Assembly: GCA_030445265.1 (NCBI GenBank)
Contig: JAUCSC010000001.1
Span: 186,001-250,000, forward strand
DNA: 64,000 bases
Source of the DNA: Candidatus Saccharimonadota bacterium
Lineage (GTDB): Bacteria; Patescibacteriota; Saccharimonadia; Saccharimonadales; Saccharimonadaceae
Direction of reading: 5' to 3'
Part shown: one piece after another, positions 37,935 through 47,556 of the stretch
How positions within the stretch are numbered: position 1 is the stretch's first letter
Layout of the letters: each line of letters starts with the position of its first letter
The notes under the pieces: generated by a model
The model's input: only the letters and a program-made list of their open reading frames with translations
Told to the model about the DNA's origin: nothing
Databases searched by the model: none
Translations under genes and position numbers: made by a program

Positions 37935-39200
37935 ATGATACTCGACAAACTACGCTTCCGAGGTAAAGCCGCAGCATCGGACGATTACATCGTCGCCCTC
38001 GATATCGGTACTGAATTTGTAAAAGCACTTATCGCCAAGCTGGATGATGAGGAGCTTAAAATCGTTGGTGTTGGTCGGGCTCGTCAAGAGGTGAGCGACA
38101 TGCACTCCGGTGCCATTGCAGATATTTCCGGTGTCGTGCGCAACTGTGAAGAAGCGCTGAGTGAAGCGGAAGATCAAGCTGGCTTGCAGGCAAAACGAGT
38201 CGTTATCGGTATCGCCGGCGAACTGGTCAAGGGTGTAACTGATACGATCCGTTACCGCCGCCCGCAGCCAGATCGCCCACTGAATACAGCTGAAATGGAA
38301 TTTATCATTGAAAAAGTGCAAGAACGAGCTCAGGCGAAGGCGCAAAAGCAAATTGCGCTCGAAACCGGTAATGAAGACGTTGAGGTCAAGCTCGTCAACA
38401 GTGCCCTTGTCGGCATCCATATCGACGGCTACAAGGTAAGCAATCCTATCGGCTTTCAGGGCCGGGATGTCGCCGTCCAGATCTATACGGCGTTTGCTCC
38501 TATGGTCCACATCGGCGCGCTGGAACGTGTCGCCGATGAGCTGTCACTTGAACTCATGGCGGTCGCGGCCGAGCCATTCGCCGTCAGCCGCAGTGTTCTC
38601 GGGAGCGATGCCAATAGCACATTCACGGCTATCTTGGCTGACGTTGGCGGTGGCACGACCGATATAGCCGTGGTGAATGATGGTGGCGTCGAAGGCACGA
38701 AGATGTTTGGCATCGGTGGCCGTAGCTTTACCCAGACGATCGCGAGCGAGATGAATCTTTCCTATGCTGATGCCGAAAAGCTGAAGGTTAATATTGGCCA
38801 TGCCCAAATCAAGGCGTCTGTCGACAAAGACGTCAACGATGCCATTGATAAGACACTGGAAGTATGGCTGGCTGGCGTTGAGCTAGCGCTGAGTGAATTT
38901 GATTCAGTCGACCACTTGCCGAACCGCATTCTGCTCTGTGGCGGTGGGGCGAGTCTTGATAAGATCGTTGAAGCCCTCCAGACAGAAAACTGGCACAAGG
39001 ATTTGCCGTTTACCAAGAAACCGACCGTTCATCACATCAATCCGTCGGAAGTGATCGGGATTTCCGATACGACTGGCGATGTGAATGACCATACTTTCAT
39101 CACCGCGATGGGACTGCTGAGGGTTGGCTATGATACAATTATCGGTAGTGGAGAAGGCGACACCATAAAAGAAAAACTTAATCGGATTCTCAGAATTTGA
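37935..39200 (+). CDS. ftsA: FtsA-like actin-fold ATPase
   Basis: YIVALDIGTEFVKALIA, AILADVGGGTTDIAVV, RILLCGGGASL. Confidence 0.85.
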   Translation: MILDKLRFRGKAAASDDYIVALDIGTEFVKALIAKLDDEELKIVGVGRARQEVSDMHSGAIADISGVVRNCEEALSEAEDQAGLQAKRVVIGIAGELVKGVTDTIRYRRPQPDRPLNTAEMEFIIEKVQERAQAKAQKQIALETGNEDVEVKLVNSALVGIHIDGYKVSNPIGFQGRDVAVQIYTAFAPMVHIGALERVADELSLELMAVAAEPFAVSRSVLGSDANSTFTAILADVGGGTTDIAVVNDGGVEGTKMFGIGGRSFTQTIASEMNLSYADAEKLKVNIGHAQIKASVDKDVNDAIDKTLEVWLAGVELALSEFDSVDHLPNRILLCGGGASLDKIVEALQTENWHKDLPFTKKPTVHHINPSEVIGISDTTGDVNDHTFITAMGLLRVGYDTIIGSGEGDTIKEKLNRILRI

Positions 39201-40834
39201 CCATGAATAAAGACGTCATATACATCGATGTCGAAGACGATATCACGGCAATAATCGGTAAGGTTAAAGCCTCAAAAGAAAAGATCGTCGCTATTGTACC
39301 GCCGCGCCGCGCCGGTGTACTTCAAAGTGCCGTTAATCTACACCTTTTGCAGCGCATGGCCAAGACCGACAAGAAACACCTCGTTATCATTACGCACAAC
39401 CAAGCATTAATGAGCTTGGCTGCCGCGGCGCAAATTCCTGTTGCGAAGAATCTTCAAAGCAAACCTGAGATTGCCGCCGCGCCCGTTTCCGACGACGACG
39501 CGGATGACGATATTATTGATGGTGCACAGCTGCCAGTCGGCGATCTCGCGAGGACTGCTGACAACGCTTCAAAAGATAATGACGAAATCGATAGTGGATC
39601 AGCCGCTCTATCTACTCGGCACATCCGTGTGACGGGTGCAGGTACCGCTGCTGCGTCCGCTGGTGCTACGGCGAAGAAGTCGACTGGTAGCAAGATTAAA
39701 ATTCCAAACTTCGATAGTTTCCGAAAAAAACTTTTTCTTGGTATCTCAGCAGCAGCCCTGCTTATTGGTATCCTGATTTGGGCTATCTGGTTCGCTCCTG
39801 CCGCCAAGGTTATTATTACCGCCCAGACATCTTCAATACCCGTCTCATCGACCGTTGAATTAGCTCCCGCAGGCAGTAGTGATAATGACCGGCTGCCGTC
39901 TGTTAGCAAGCAAAGCAAAAAGGATGAAACGATTGAGTTTAACGCGACCGGGCAAAAAGATCTGGGGACAGCGGCCACCGGTACGGTAAAGTTTTCAACC
40001 AATTCTATCAATGCTCTGGGGACAACAATCCCGGCTGGCACGCGGCTGACGACGAGTTCAGACCTTGTCTTTACCACCGATGAGGCCGTGACAATAACGA
40101 TCAGTAATTATACGGGTGCTAATGTTGGCATTACTGCCGCGGCAGGCGGAACGGATTATAACGGTGAGAGTGGGGCAGTCAGTGGCGCGCCAAGTAATAT
40201 TCAGGCAAGTTTAGTGGGGCAAACCAGTGGTGGAACGAGTCGGATAGTTAAAGTTGTTTCACAGGATGATATCGATCGAGCAAGCGGTGATATCATTGGC
40301 CGATCGACTCTCGATCAGAAAAAAGCACTCATCAAAGAATTTGACGGTTCGGTAAAGGTTATTGACTCCAGCTTTACCTCGGAGCGTGGGACGCCTGTCT
40401 CGGCACCTACCGTGGGTCAAGAAGCTCCTGCGAGCGGCAAAGCAACCCTCACCGTCCCGACAACGTACACTATGACAGGAGTCGCGAAAAAAGATCTCGA
40501 AACCTTCTTAACGGATGCGCTCAATACGCAGATTCTGAATAAGAATGAGCGACGTATCTACGACACAGGTATTAACTCTGCTAAGCTCAGCGATTACGTT
40601 AAGCAGGGCGAGAAGGCAAGTGTAACGGTCGGCGCAACCGGTAAGCTAGGACCAAAAATCGATGAAAGCCAAGTCAAAGAGCAGGTAAAAGGCAAAATCT
40701 TCGGCGATGTTCAAGCCAGCCTCGAGAATATTGAAGGTGTAGAGAATGTCGACATAAAGTTCTCGTACTTCTGGGTACGGACGGTGCCGAATAATACTGA
40801 TAAGATTGACATTGAATTTAAGCTGAATGAGTAG
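39197..40834 (+). CDS. Single-TM protein with baseplate J-like extracytoplasmic region
   Basis: TM LFLGISAAALLIGILIWAIWF; VFTTDEAVTITISNYTGANVGITAAAGGTDYNGESGAV; overlaps ftsA-like gene. Confidence 0.65.
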   Translation: MTMNKDVIYIDVEDDITAIIGKVKASKEKIVAIVPPRRAGVLQSAVNLHLLQRMAKTDKKHLVIITHNQALMSLAAAAQIPVAKNLQSKPEIAAAPVSDDDADDDIIDGAQLPVGDLARTADNASKDNDEIDSGSAALSTRHIRVTGAGTAAASAGATAKKSTGSKIKIPNFDSFRKKLFLGISAAALLIGILIWAIWFAPAAKVIITAQTSSIPVSSTVELAPAGSSDNDRLPSVSKQSKKDETIEFNATGQKDLGTAATGTVKFSTNSINALGTTIPAGTRLTTSSDLVFTTDEAVTITISNYTGANVGITAAAGGTDYNGESGAVSGAPSNIQASLVGQTSGGTSRIVKVVSQDDIDRASGDIIGRSTLDQKKALIKEFDGSVKVIDSSFTSERGTPVSAPTVGQEAPASGKATLTVPTTYTMTGVAKKDLETFLTDALNTQILNKNERRIYDTGINSAKLSDYVKQGEKASVTVGATGKLGPKIDESQVKEQVKGKIFGDVQASLENIEGVENVDIKFSYFWVRTVPNNTDKIDIEFKLNE

Positions 40835-41234
40835 CGGACCCTATCTCGGACTGGATGTGGGCGAAAAGCGGATTGGCGTCGCGCTTGCCGATGATGCAGT
40901 GCGGATTGCCGTGCCCTACGATACGATCGTGGTGGATGGAGGCGAACGTCAGGCCATCGAGGAACTTATCATCTCGCACGCCATCAAAACAGTAATCGTC
41001 GGTTATCCGCGGAACCAATCGGGTGACCCGACGGCCCAGACGGCGTATGTCGAGCGTTTCACTGCACAGATTGATCTCGGGGGCGCTGAGCTCGTATTCC
41101 AGGATGAGTCACTCACCAGCGTGGCGGCCGAAGAACGGCTGAAGTCTCAAAATCGACCATACCGAAAAGGCGAAATTGATGCTATGGCTGCAGCGATTAT
41201 CGTGCAAGACTATCTGGAGAGTCACCGTGCTTAG
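40827..41234 (+). CDS. ruvX: Holliday junction resolvase-like YqgF/RuvX
   Basis: YLGLDVGEKRIGVALADD, VGYPRNQSGDPTAQT, DESLTSVAAEERL, KGEIDAMAAAIIVQDYL. Confidence 0.94.
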   Translation: MSSGPYLGLDVGEKRIGVALADDAVRIAVPYDTIVVDGGERQAIEELIISHAIKTVIVGYPRNQSGDPTAQTAYVERFTAQIDLGGAELVFQDESLTSVAAEERLKSQNRPYRKGEIDAMAAAIIVQDYLESHRA

Positions 41235-42345
41235 GCAACTCTTACGAGCTCCCGAACCTGAGAAAAAGCTCGAAGCACCAGAGCCGGTCGACCTCCTTAA
41301 TGCCACCAACCCTGCGCCCCGCAGGCGACCTTCAAAACTTACATTAATCATGACAATTATTCTCTGTACTATCGGTATTGGCAGTCTCGTCGCCGCGGTC
41401 ATATGGTACAAAACGCAGTTAAGCCCGGCTCAAAAAGGCAGCCAGCAGTTGATCAGTGTGACGGTCGACAAAGGTATGACGCCGAGCCGTATCGCTCAGC
41501 GGCTTGCTGAAAAAAAGATTATCCGGAGTGCAGCTGCGTTTGACTGGTATACGCGCATCTCTGGAACGCGCGATAAGCTTCAGGCAGGGTCTTACCGGCT
41601 ATCTCCGAGCGATTCGACCCCGACTATCGTCAAGCATCTCATGAACGGTAATATTGATGAATTTAATATTACCTTCCTGCCCGGAGGAACACTCGAAGAG
41701 CACCGTCAGGTCCTCGTTAAGGCGGGTTATAGCGAAGCCGAGGTCGATGCTGGCCTCGCGGCTCAGTATGATTCACCGGCGCTTGCTACCAAGCCAGCTG
41801 GGGCAGACCTTGAAGGCTATATTTATGGTGAGACGTATCGGTTTTCGAGTGGTGCAAGCGTCCAAGATATTATTAGCCGTACGCTTGACGAGTTAAGCTC
41901 GGTGATTCAAACAAACAATCTCGTCGCTCAATATGAAGCTCAGGGACTAACCTTGTATGAAGGCATAACGCTCGCCTCTATTATTCAACGCGAGGTACCG
42001 AGCGCCGGTGATCAAAAACAGGTCGCTCAGGTCTTTTTTAAACGTCTCAATAATGGCACCGTCCTTGGATCTGACGTTACCTATCAATATATTGCCGATA
42101 AGCTGGGTATCGCACGTGACGTCAACCTTGATTCACCCTACAATACGCGCCGCTATCCTGGTTTGCCTCCTGGGCCGATCTCGAGCCCTGGCCTTGGCGC
42201 GCTTCTGGCGGTCGGTGCACCAGCGGGCGGGGACTATGTCTACTTTCTGAGCGGTGATGATGACGTGACGTACTTTGCTCGGACACTCGAGGAGCATGAA
42301 CAAAATATTCACCAGCACTGTCAAATTAAGTGCAGTACGCTATAA
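41227..42345 (+). CDS. mltG: Endolytic transglycosylase MltG (probable GTG start)
   Basis: LTLYEGITLASIIQREVPSAGDQKQVAQVFFKRLNNG, LGSDVTYQY, SPYNTRRYPGLPPGPISSPG. Confidence 0.93.
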   Translation: MLRQLLRAPEPEKKLEAPEPVDLLNATNPAPRRRPSKLTLIMTIILCTIGIGSLVAAVIWYKTQLSPAQKGSQQLISVTVDKGMTPSRIAQRLAEKKIIRSAAAFDWYTRISGTRDKLQAGSYRLSPSDSTPTIVKHLMNGNIDEFNITFLPGGTLEEHRQVLVKAGYSEAEVDAGLAAQYDSPALATKPAGADLEGYIYGETYRFSSGASVQDIISRTLDELSSVIQTNNLVAQYEAQGLTLYEGITLASIIQREVPSAGDQKQVAQVFFKRLNNGTVLGSDVTYQYIADKLGIARDVNLDSPYNTRRYPGLPPGPISSPGLGALLAVGAPAGGDYVYFLSGDDDVTYFARTLEEHEQNIHQHCQIKCSTL

Positions 42346-42375
42346 CTTGACAAAAGTGCCTATTTATAAAATAAA

Positions 42376-42404
42376 TTGACACTAAAAGCAATAGCTGGTA
42401 AAAT
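42376..42404 (+). promoter_or_regulatory. Sigma70-type promoter of the LysM/CHAP gene
   Basis: TTGACA-17-TAAAAT. Confidence 0.7.
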
Positions 42405-42671
42405 TGTTACAGCGCATTATGATCTGTCCTTAATACGGAAATATCCGTATCTGCGAGTGGGAAATCAGTCATACATGAGCCTGCCATAAATGTCGCACGG
42501 GTATCAGAGCAACGATATTAATAAATAACAGGTCGACACGTACCCCTTTCTCACGCAAGTAGAAGTAAGACAAATTAAGGTAGAAGCCCTTGTAGTAATA
42601 CGAGCGGCAGGAGAACGATTATTCGTAATCAGATCACGACGAGCCATGCTCATCAAGGATCGACTGCAGCA

Positions 42672-43799
42672 TTGCAGCAAACGGCACACCGACGCAAAAA
42701 AGCGAAGGGCATGCCAAAGACCTCAACAATTGCCATTTATGCCAGCGCTTTTGTCCTCTTGGTAGTTTTAGTAGCCATCGGCTACCGACCACCCCAAGAA
42801 GCAGCAAAAGTCGCTACCGTTACGAACACCGAAACTGCCGCCGCCCTTGAACCAACTTCGGTTAATGAGGTTGTTGCAACGACTGTTGCCGCCAACGTTG
42901 CACAAGCAACGAATCTTTCGATTGCCGATAGGGTGTCTGATATGTCAGTCTCTGCCCAAATCAAGAATGAACTTGAGCAATCTGACGACGCCGCAATCTC
43001 CAAGCCAGATATTGTCCAACCTTCCGCCAGCAGTGATGCTATTACTAGCTACGCTGTTATTGCTGGTGACACGACTGATTCAGTTGCCGCCAAGTTCCGT
43101 ATTTCAAAGCAGACATTGAAGTGGGCAAACAACCTCACGTCAGACAATTTGATCGTCGGAACGCAACTGGCTGTCCCATCAACTAACGGTGTCTTATATA
43201 CCGTTAAGGCGAGTGATACGATAGAATCGCTGGCAAAGAAGTACAATTCAGATGCCACCAGGATCGTGACCGTTAACAACCTTGAACTTTCTGGTTTACA
43301 GGCTGGCGGGAAGATTATCCTTCCAGAAGGTGTCTTACCTGAAACGGAACGTCCAGGCTACGTGCCTCCTGCCCCAGTTTACGTCGCACCAACCATTACC
43401 TATGCGAGTGGCGGAATTGGTGGAGACGTCAGGTTCCTGTACTGGAACACACGAGCCACTTCATCTGGTAACACCATGTCATGGGGTAACTGTACATGGT
43501 ATGCATGGGAACGTCGCCAAGATATCGGCCGTCCATTACCGTACAACACACGCCTCGGTAACGCTGCTGAGTGGGCATACTCACTGTCCCGTCTTGGATA
43601 CCAAGTCGTCTACGGTGTCCCTGCAGTGGGATCAATCATGCAAAATGGTGGTGGTCTCGGACACGTCGCCATCGTCGAATCGATTGCGCCGAATGGTGAT
43701 ATCACCGTGACAGAGATGAACTACGGTAGCTGGTACAATGGTGTTGACCAACGTACAATCTCGGCCGGTCAAGCCGCCGCCTACAACTACATCTACTAA
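42672..43799 (+). CDS. LysM- and CHAP-domain peptidoglycan hydrolase (start uncertain)
   Basis: Two LysM segments (YAVIAGDTTDSVAAKFRISKQTLKWANNL; YTVKASDTIESLAKKYNSDATRIVTVNNL); CHAP core GNCTWYAWERR...GHVAIVESI. Confidence 0.9.
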   Translation: MQQTAHRRKKAKGMPKTSTIAIYASAFVLLVVLVAIGYRPPQEAAKVATVTNTETAAALEPTSVNEVVATTVAANVAQATNLSIADRVSDMSVSAQIKNELEQSDDAAISKPDIVQPSASSDAITSYAVIAGDTTDSVAAKFRISKQTLKWANNLTSDNLIVGTQLAVPSTNGVLYTVKASDTIESLAKKYNSDATRIVTVNNLELSGLQAGGKIILPEGVLPETERPGYVPPAPVYVAPTITYASGGIGGDVRFLYWNTRATSSGNTMSWGNCTWYAWERRQDIGRPLPYNTRLGNAAEWAYSLSRLGYQVVYGVPAVGSIMQNGGGLGHVAIVESIAPNGDITVTEMNYGSWYNGVDQRTISAGQAAAYNYIY

Positions 43800-43816
43800 T
43801 CAATCGGCCTAAATAT

Positions 43817-45168
<1,352 letters not shown>

Positions 45169-45189
45169 CAACAAACGTACAAAAAACTA

Positions 45190-45218
45190 TTGACAAATAT
45201 CAACGGAAGTGGTATAAT
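45190..45218 (+). promoter_or_regulatory. Perfect-consensus sigma70 promoter
   Basis: TTGACA (45190-45195), 17-nt spacer, TATAAT (45213-45218). Confidence 0.88.
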
Positions 45219-45416
45219 ACATTTTATACTCACGATTGAGCCATTGCTTACGCTGGGTTACATTAACAAGTTGGATAAGCACATGCGATTGCTGTGGTTT
45301 ATAGTGCATCTCTTCGGAGGTGTCTTCGAAACTGCAGCAATCACTTACCGAGTGATGATGTAGGAGGGCACGGTGCCCTCACTAGTCGGAAGGCTAGAAA
45401 CAGGAAGGTAAGACCA

Positions 45417-45533
45417 TTGCGTCCCATGACTCGCTCCACCAGCCCGCCGCTGTACTCCTCCTCCTCCATCATCGCGAGCAACGTGACCCCCACATCGATC
45501 GGCCGCGCCGGCCTCGCCGCGCACACGGCCTGA
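45417..45533 (+). CDS. Putative 38-aa GC3-rich small protein (TTG start)
   Basis: SD AGGAAGG 8 nt upstream of TTG; MRPMTRSTSPPLYSSSSIIASNVTPTSIGRAGLAAHTA; nearly all third positions are G/C. Confidence 0.45.
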   Translation: MRPMTRSTSPPLYSSSSIIASNVTPTSIGRAGLAAHTA

Positions 45534-45680
45534 CGTCGCCGGCTTCAGCCGCAGTGATCAGCTCTGCTGAACAGCTGTGCTGGCCTGAAGCCTGACGTCA
45601 TGGGTAGTACGCCTGGCGGGAGTGAGTTTTACTCCCGCCAGGTCTGCCGACTTATCCAACTTGTTATATAAATTACTTAT

Positions 45681-45702
45681 CCGCCATTACGGCGTTTTTT
45701 TG
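45681..45702 (+). terminator. Intrinsic terminator
   Basis: CGCC-attac-GGCG followed by TTTTTTT. Confidence 0.7.
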
Positions 45703-45728
45703 TGTCTAAAATCGTATAATAAGAACCA

Positions 45729-47144
45729 ATGGCACAAACGCTTTTCTTTTATGACCTGGAAACCACCGGCTTTAGTCCCCGCGAAGACCGCATTATGCAG
45801 TTTGCCGGTCAACGAACAGATCTTGAGCTGAATCCGATAGGCGAGCCCTATAATGTGCTGGTAAAGCTCAATGACGATACCTTGCCGAGTCCCGAGGCGC
45901 TGATGGTGACTCATATTACTCCCCAGCAAACAACGATGGATGGCTACACCGAAGCAGAATTTGCACAATTGATCTGTGATGACATCTGCCAGCAAGACAC
46001 AACAATGATTGGGTTTAATAATATTCACTTTGACGACGAATTTATTCGACACTTGTTATGGAGAAACTTTCGCGAGCCATATGAATGGTGCTGGAAAGAT
46101 GGTCGCTCACGCTGGGATTTGCTTGACGTCGTACGAATGACGCGCGCGCTGCGTCCGGAGGGCATCGAGTGGCCAGTGGTTGATGGTAAGGCCGTCAACA
46201 AACTAGAACTGATCACGAAGCAGAACGGCATTGATCATTTTAAGGCTCATGATGCGCTCAGCGATGTCGAGGCACTGATCGCCGTCACCGGTTTAATCAA
46301 GAGTCATCAGCCGCAACTCTACGACTACCTCTTTAAGATACGCGATAAGAATGAAGTTAAAAAATTAGTCAATCTCGATCATAAGCAGCCATTTGTCTAC
46401 GTCAGCGGCCGCTATGAACAGGAATATCAAAAGGCGACGGTTGCTTTTCCGCTAACCACCGGCCTGAATGGTACGGTGATTGTCTATGATCTTCGCTATG
46501 ACCCGACGCCTTTTTTCGATATGACGGCGGCCGAGCTTAAGAAACGACTGTATGCACCTTGGGATGAACGGCAAAAAGACAGTTTCATTGCCATCCCGGT
46601 TAAAGAACTGCATTACAATAAAGTACCGGCCGTTGCTCCCGTCGGCGTACTCGAGCAGCAAGATGGCTGGCATAAAATCAGTCTCGACGAAGCGACAATT
46701 TCACGGCATATGTCATTATTATTAACGCGTCCTGATTTTGCTGAGAATATTCGTTCTGTCATGCAGGACAAAACCTTGTACCCACCCAATAGTTCACCGG
46801 AAGCGCAGCTATATGACGGGTTCTTAAATGACGTCGATCGCATGCGAGTTGCTAAAGTGCCCTCACTCGGCGAACAGGAGTTGGCCGATTATCACCCACA
46901 GTTCAATGATGAGCGACTGAGCGAGCTACTGCTTCACTACAAGGCTCGTAATTATCCACGCAGTTTGAGCGAGGATGACGTGGCCAAGTGGGAGGCGTGG
47001 CGACGAGCGCGGCTACAGCGGCAGCTACCTGGCTATATCAAGTCTATTCAAAAGATTGCGAGCGAGAAGCAGGATGATGAATCACAGTTCATTCTTCAAG
47101 AACTCCAGCTCTGGGCTGAGAGTATTATACCCGTTGACGACTAA
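45729..47144 (+). CDS. sbcB: Exodeoxyribonuclease I-like (DEDD exonuclease)
   Basis: LFFYDLETTGFSPREDRIMQFAGQRTD, GFNNIHFDDEFIRHLLWRNF, KAHDALSDVEALIAVTGL. Confidence 0.88.
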   Translation: MAQTLFFYDLETTGFSPREDRIMQFAGQRTDLELNPIGEPYNVLVKLNDDTLPSPEALMVTHITPQQTTMDGYTEAEFAQLICDDICQQDTTMIGFNNIHFDDEFIRHLLWRNFREPYEWCWKDGRSRWDLLDVVRMTRALRPEGIEWPVVDGKAVNKLELITKQNGIDHFKAHDALSDVEALIAVTGLIKSHQPQLYDYLFKIRDKNEVKKLVNLDHKQPFVYVSGRYEQEYQKATVAFPLTTGLNGTVIVYDLRYDPTPFFDMTAAELKKRLYAPWDERQKDSFIAIPVKELHYNKVPAVAPVGVLEQQDGWHKISLDEATISRHMSLLLTRPDFAENIRSVMQDKTLYPPNSSPEAQLYDGFLNDVDRMRVAKVPSLGEQELADYHPQFNDERLSELLLHYKARNYPRSLSEDDVAKWEAWRRARLQRQLPGYIKSIQKIASEKQDDESQFILQELQLWAESIIPVDD

Positions 47145-47469
47145 CGGGATTGAGCTTGACCGAGAGTGACGCAACTTTTTGTACGATAAGCTGAAGGCTC
47201 AGAGGAGCGGTTAAAGTGAGCTGGAAGAGGCGACGCTGAACCGGCGCGTACAGGCGACCAAGTAGCAAGCCGAGCAGTAAGGTCCACCAAGAGAGCATTG
47301 TCGGGGCGCTCAGGGTAATATGGCTCCCCGGTACGACGCCAGCAATCAAGAACGCACTCAAATGCGTCCAGACATGGAGGCTGTCCAGAATGAGTGAGAA
47401 CGAAAAGGCCGTCAAAAAGATGGCAAAAATATATTGGTATCGCATAGTTCCTCTATTTGTATGAAACAT
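47125..47469 (-). CDS. Small membrane protein
   Basis: Several hydrophobic segments; convergent with sbcB. Confidence 0.55.
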   Translation of the reverse strand: MFHTNRGTMRYQYIFAIFLTAFSFSLILDSLHVWTHLSAFLIAGVVPGSHITLSAPTMLSWWTLLLGLLLGRLYAPVQRRLFQLTLTAPLSLQLIVQKVASLSVKLNPVSRQRV

Positions 47470-47556
47470 TACCAGAAAAAGTCAATATATGCAACCATAA
47501 TCGCGATGATATGTATACTGGTAAAAAGAGCTGAAAAAGCGTATAATTAAGCGGAT

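Larger units (their letters stand above)
45225..45702 (+). ncRNA. Putative structured transcript, possibly bifunctional with a small ORF
   Basis: 15-bp perfect end pairing (45265-45279 with 45651-45665) enclosing several strong hairpins; consensus promoter before it and terminator after it. Confidence 0.65.

Noticed and set aside
42405-42680. ydaO/yuaA (c-di-AMP) riboswitch ahead of the cell-wall hydrolase
   Set aside because: Considered because of the gene type, but I could not find its conserved core by eye.
45190-45702. RNase P RNA, tmRNA or SRP RNA identity for the structured transcript
   Set aside because: No GAGGAAAGTCC/ACAGAA RNase P core, no tRNA-like ACCA end of tmRNA; the CGGAAGG string resembles SRP RNA only superficially and the surrounding helix does not fit. 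Infernal would be decisive.
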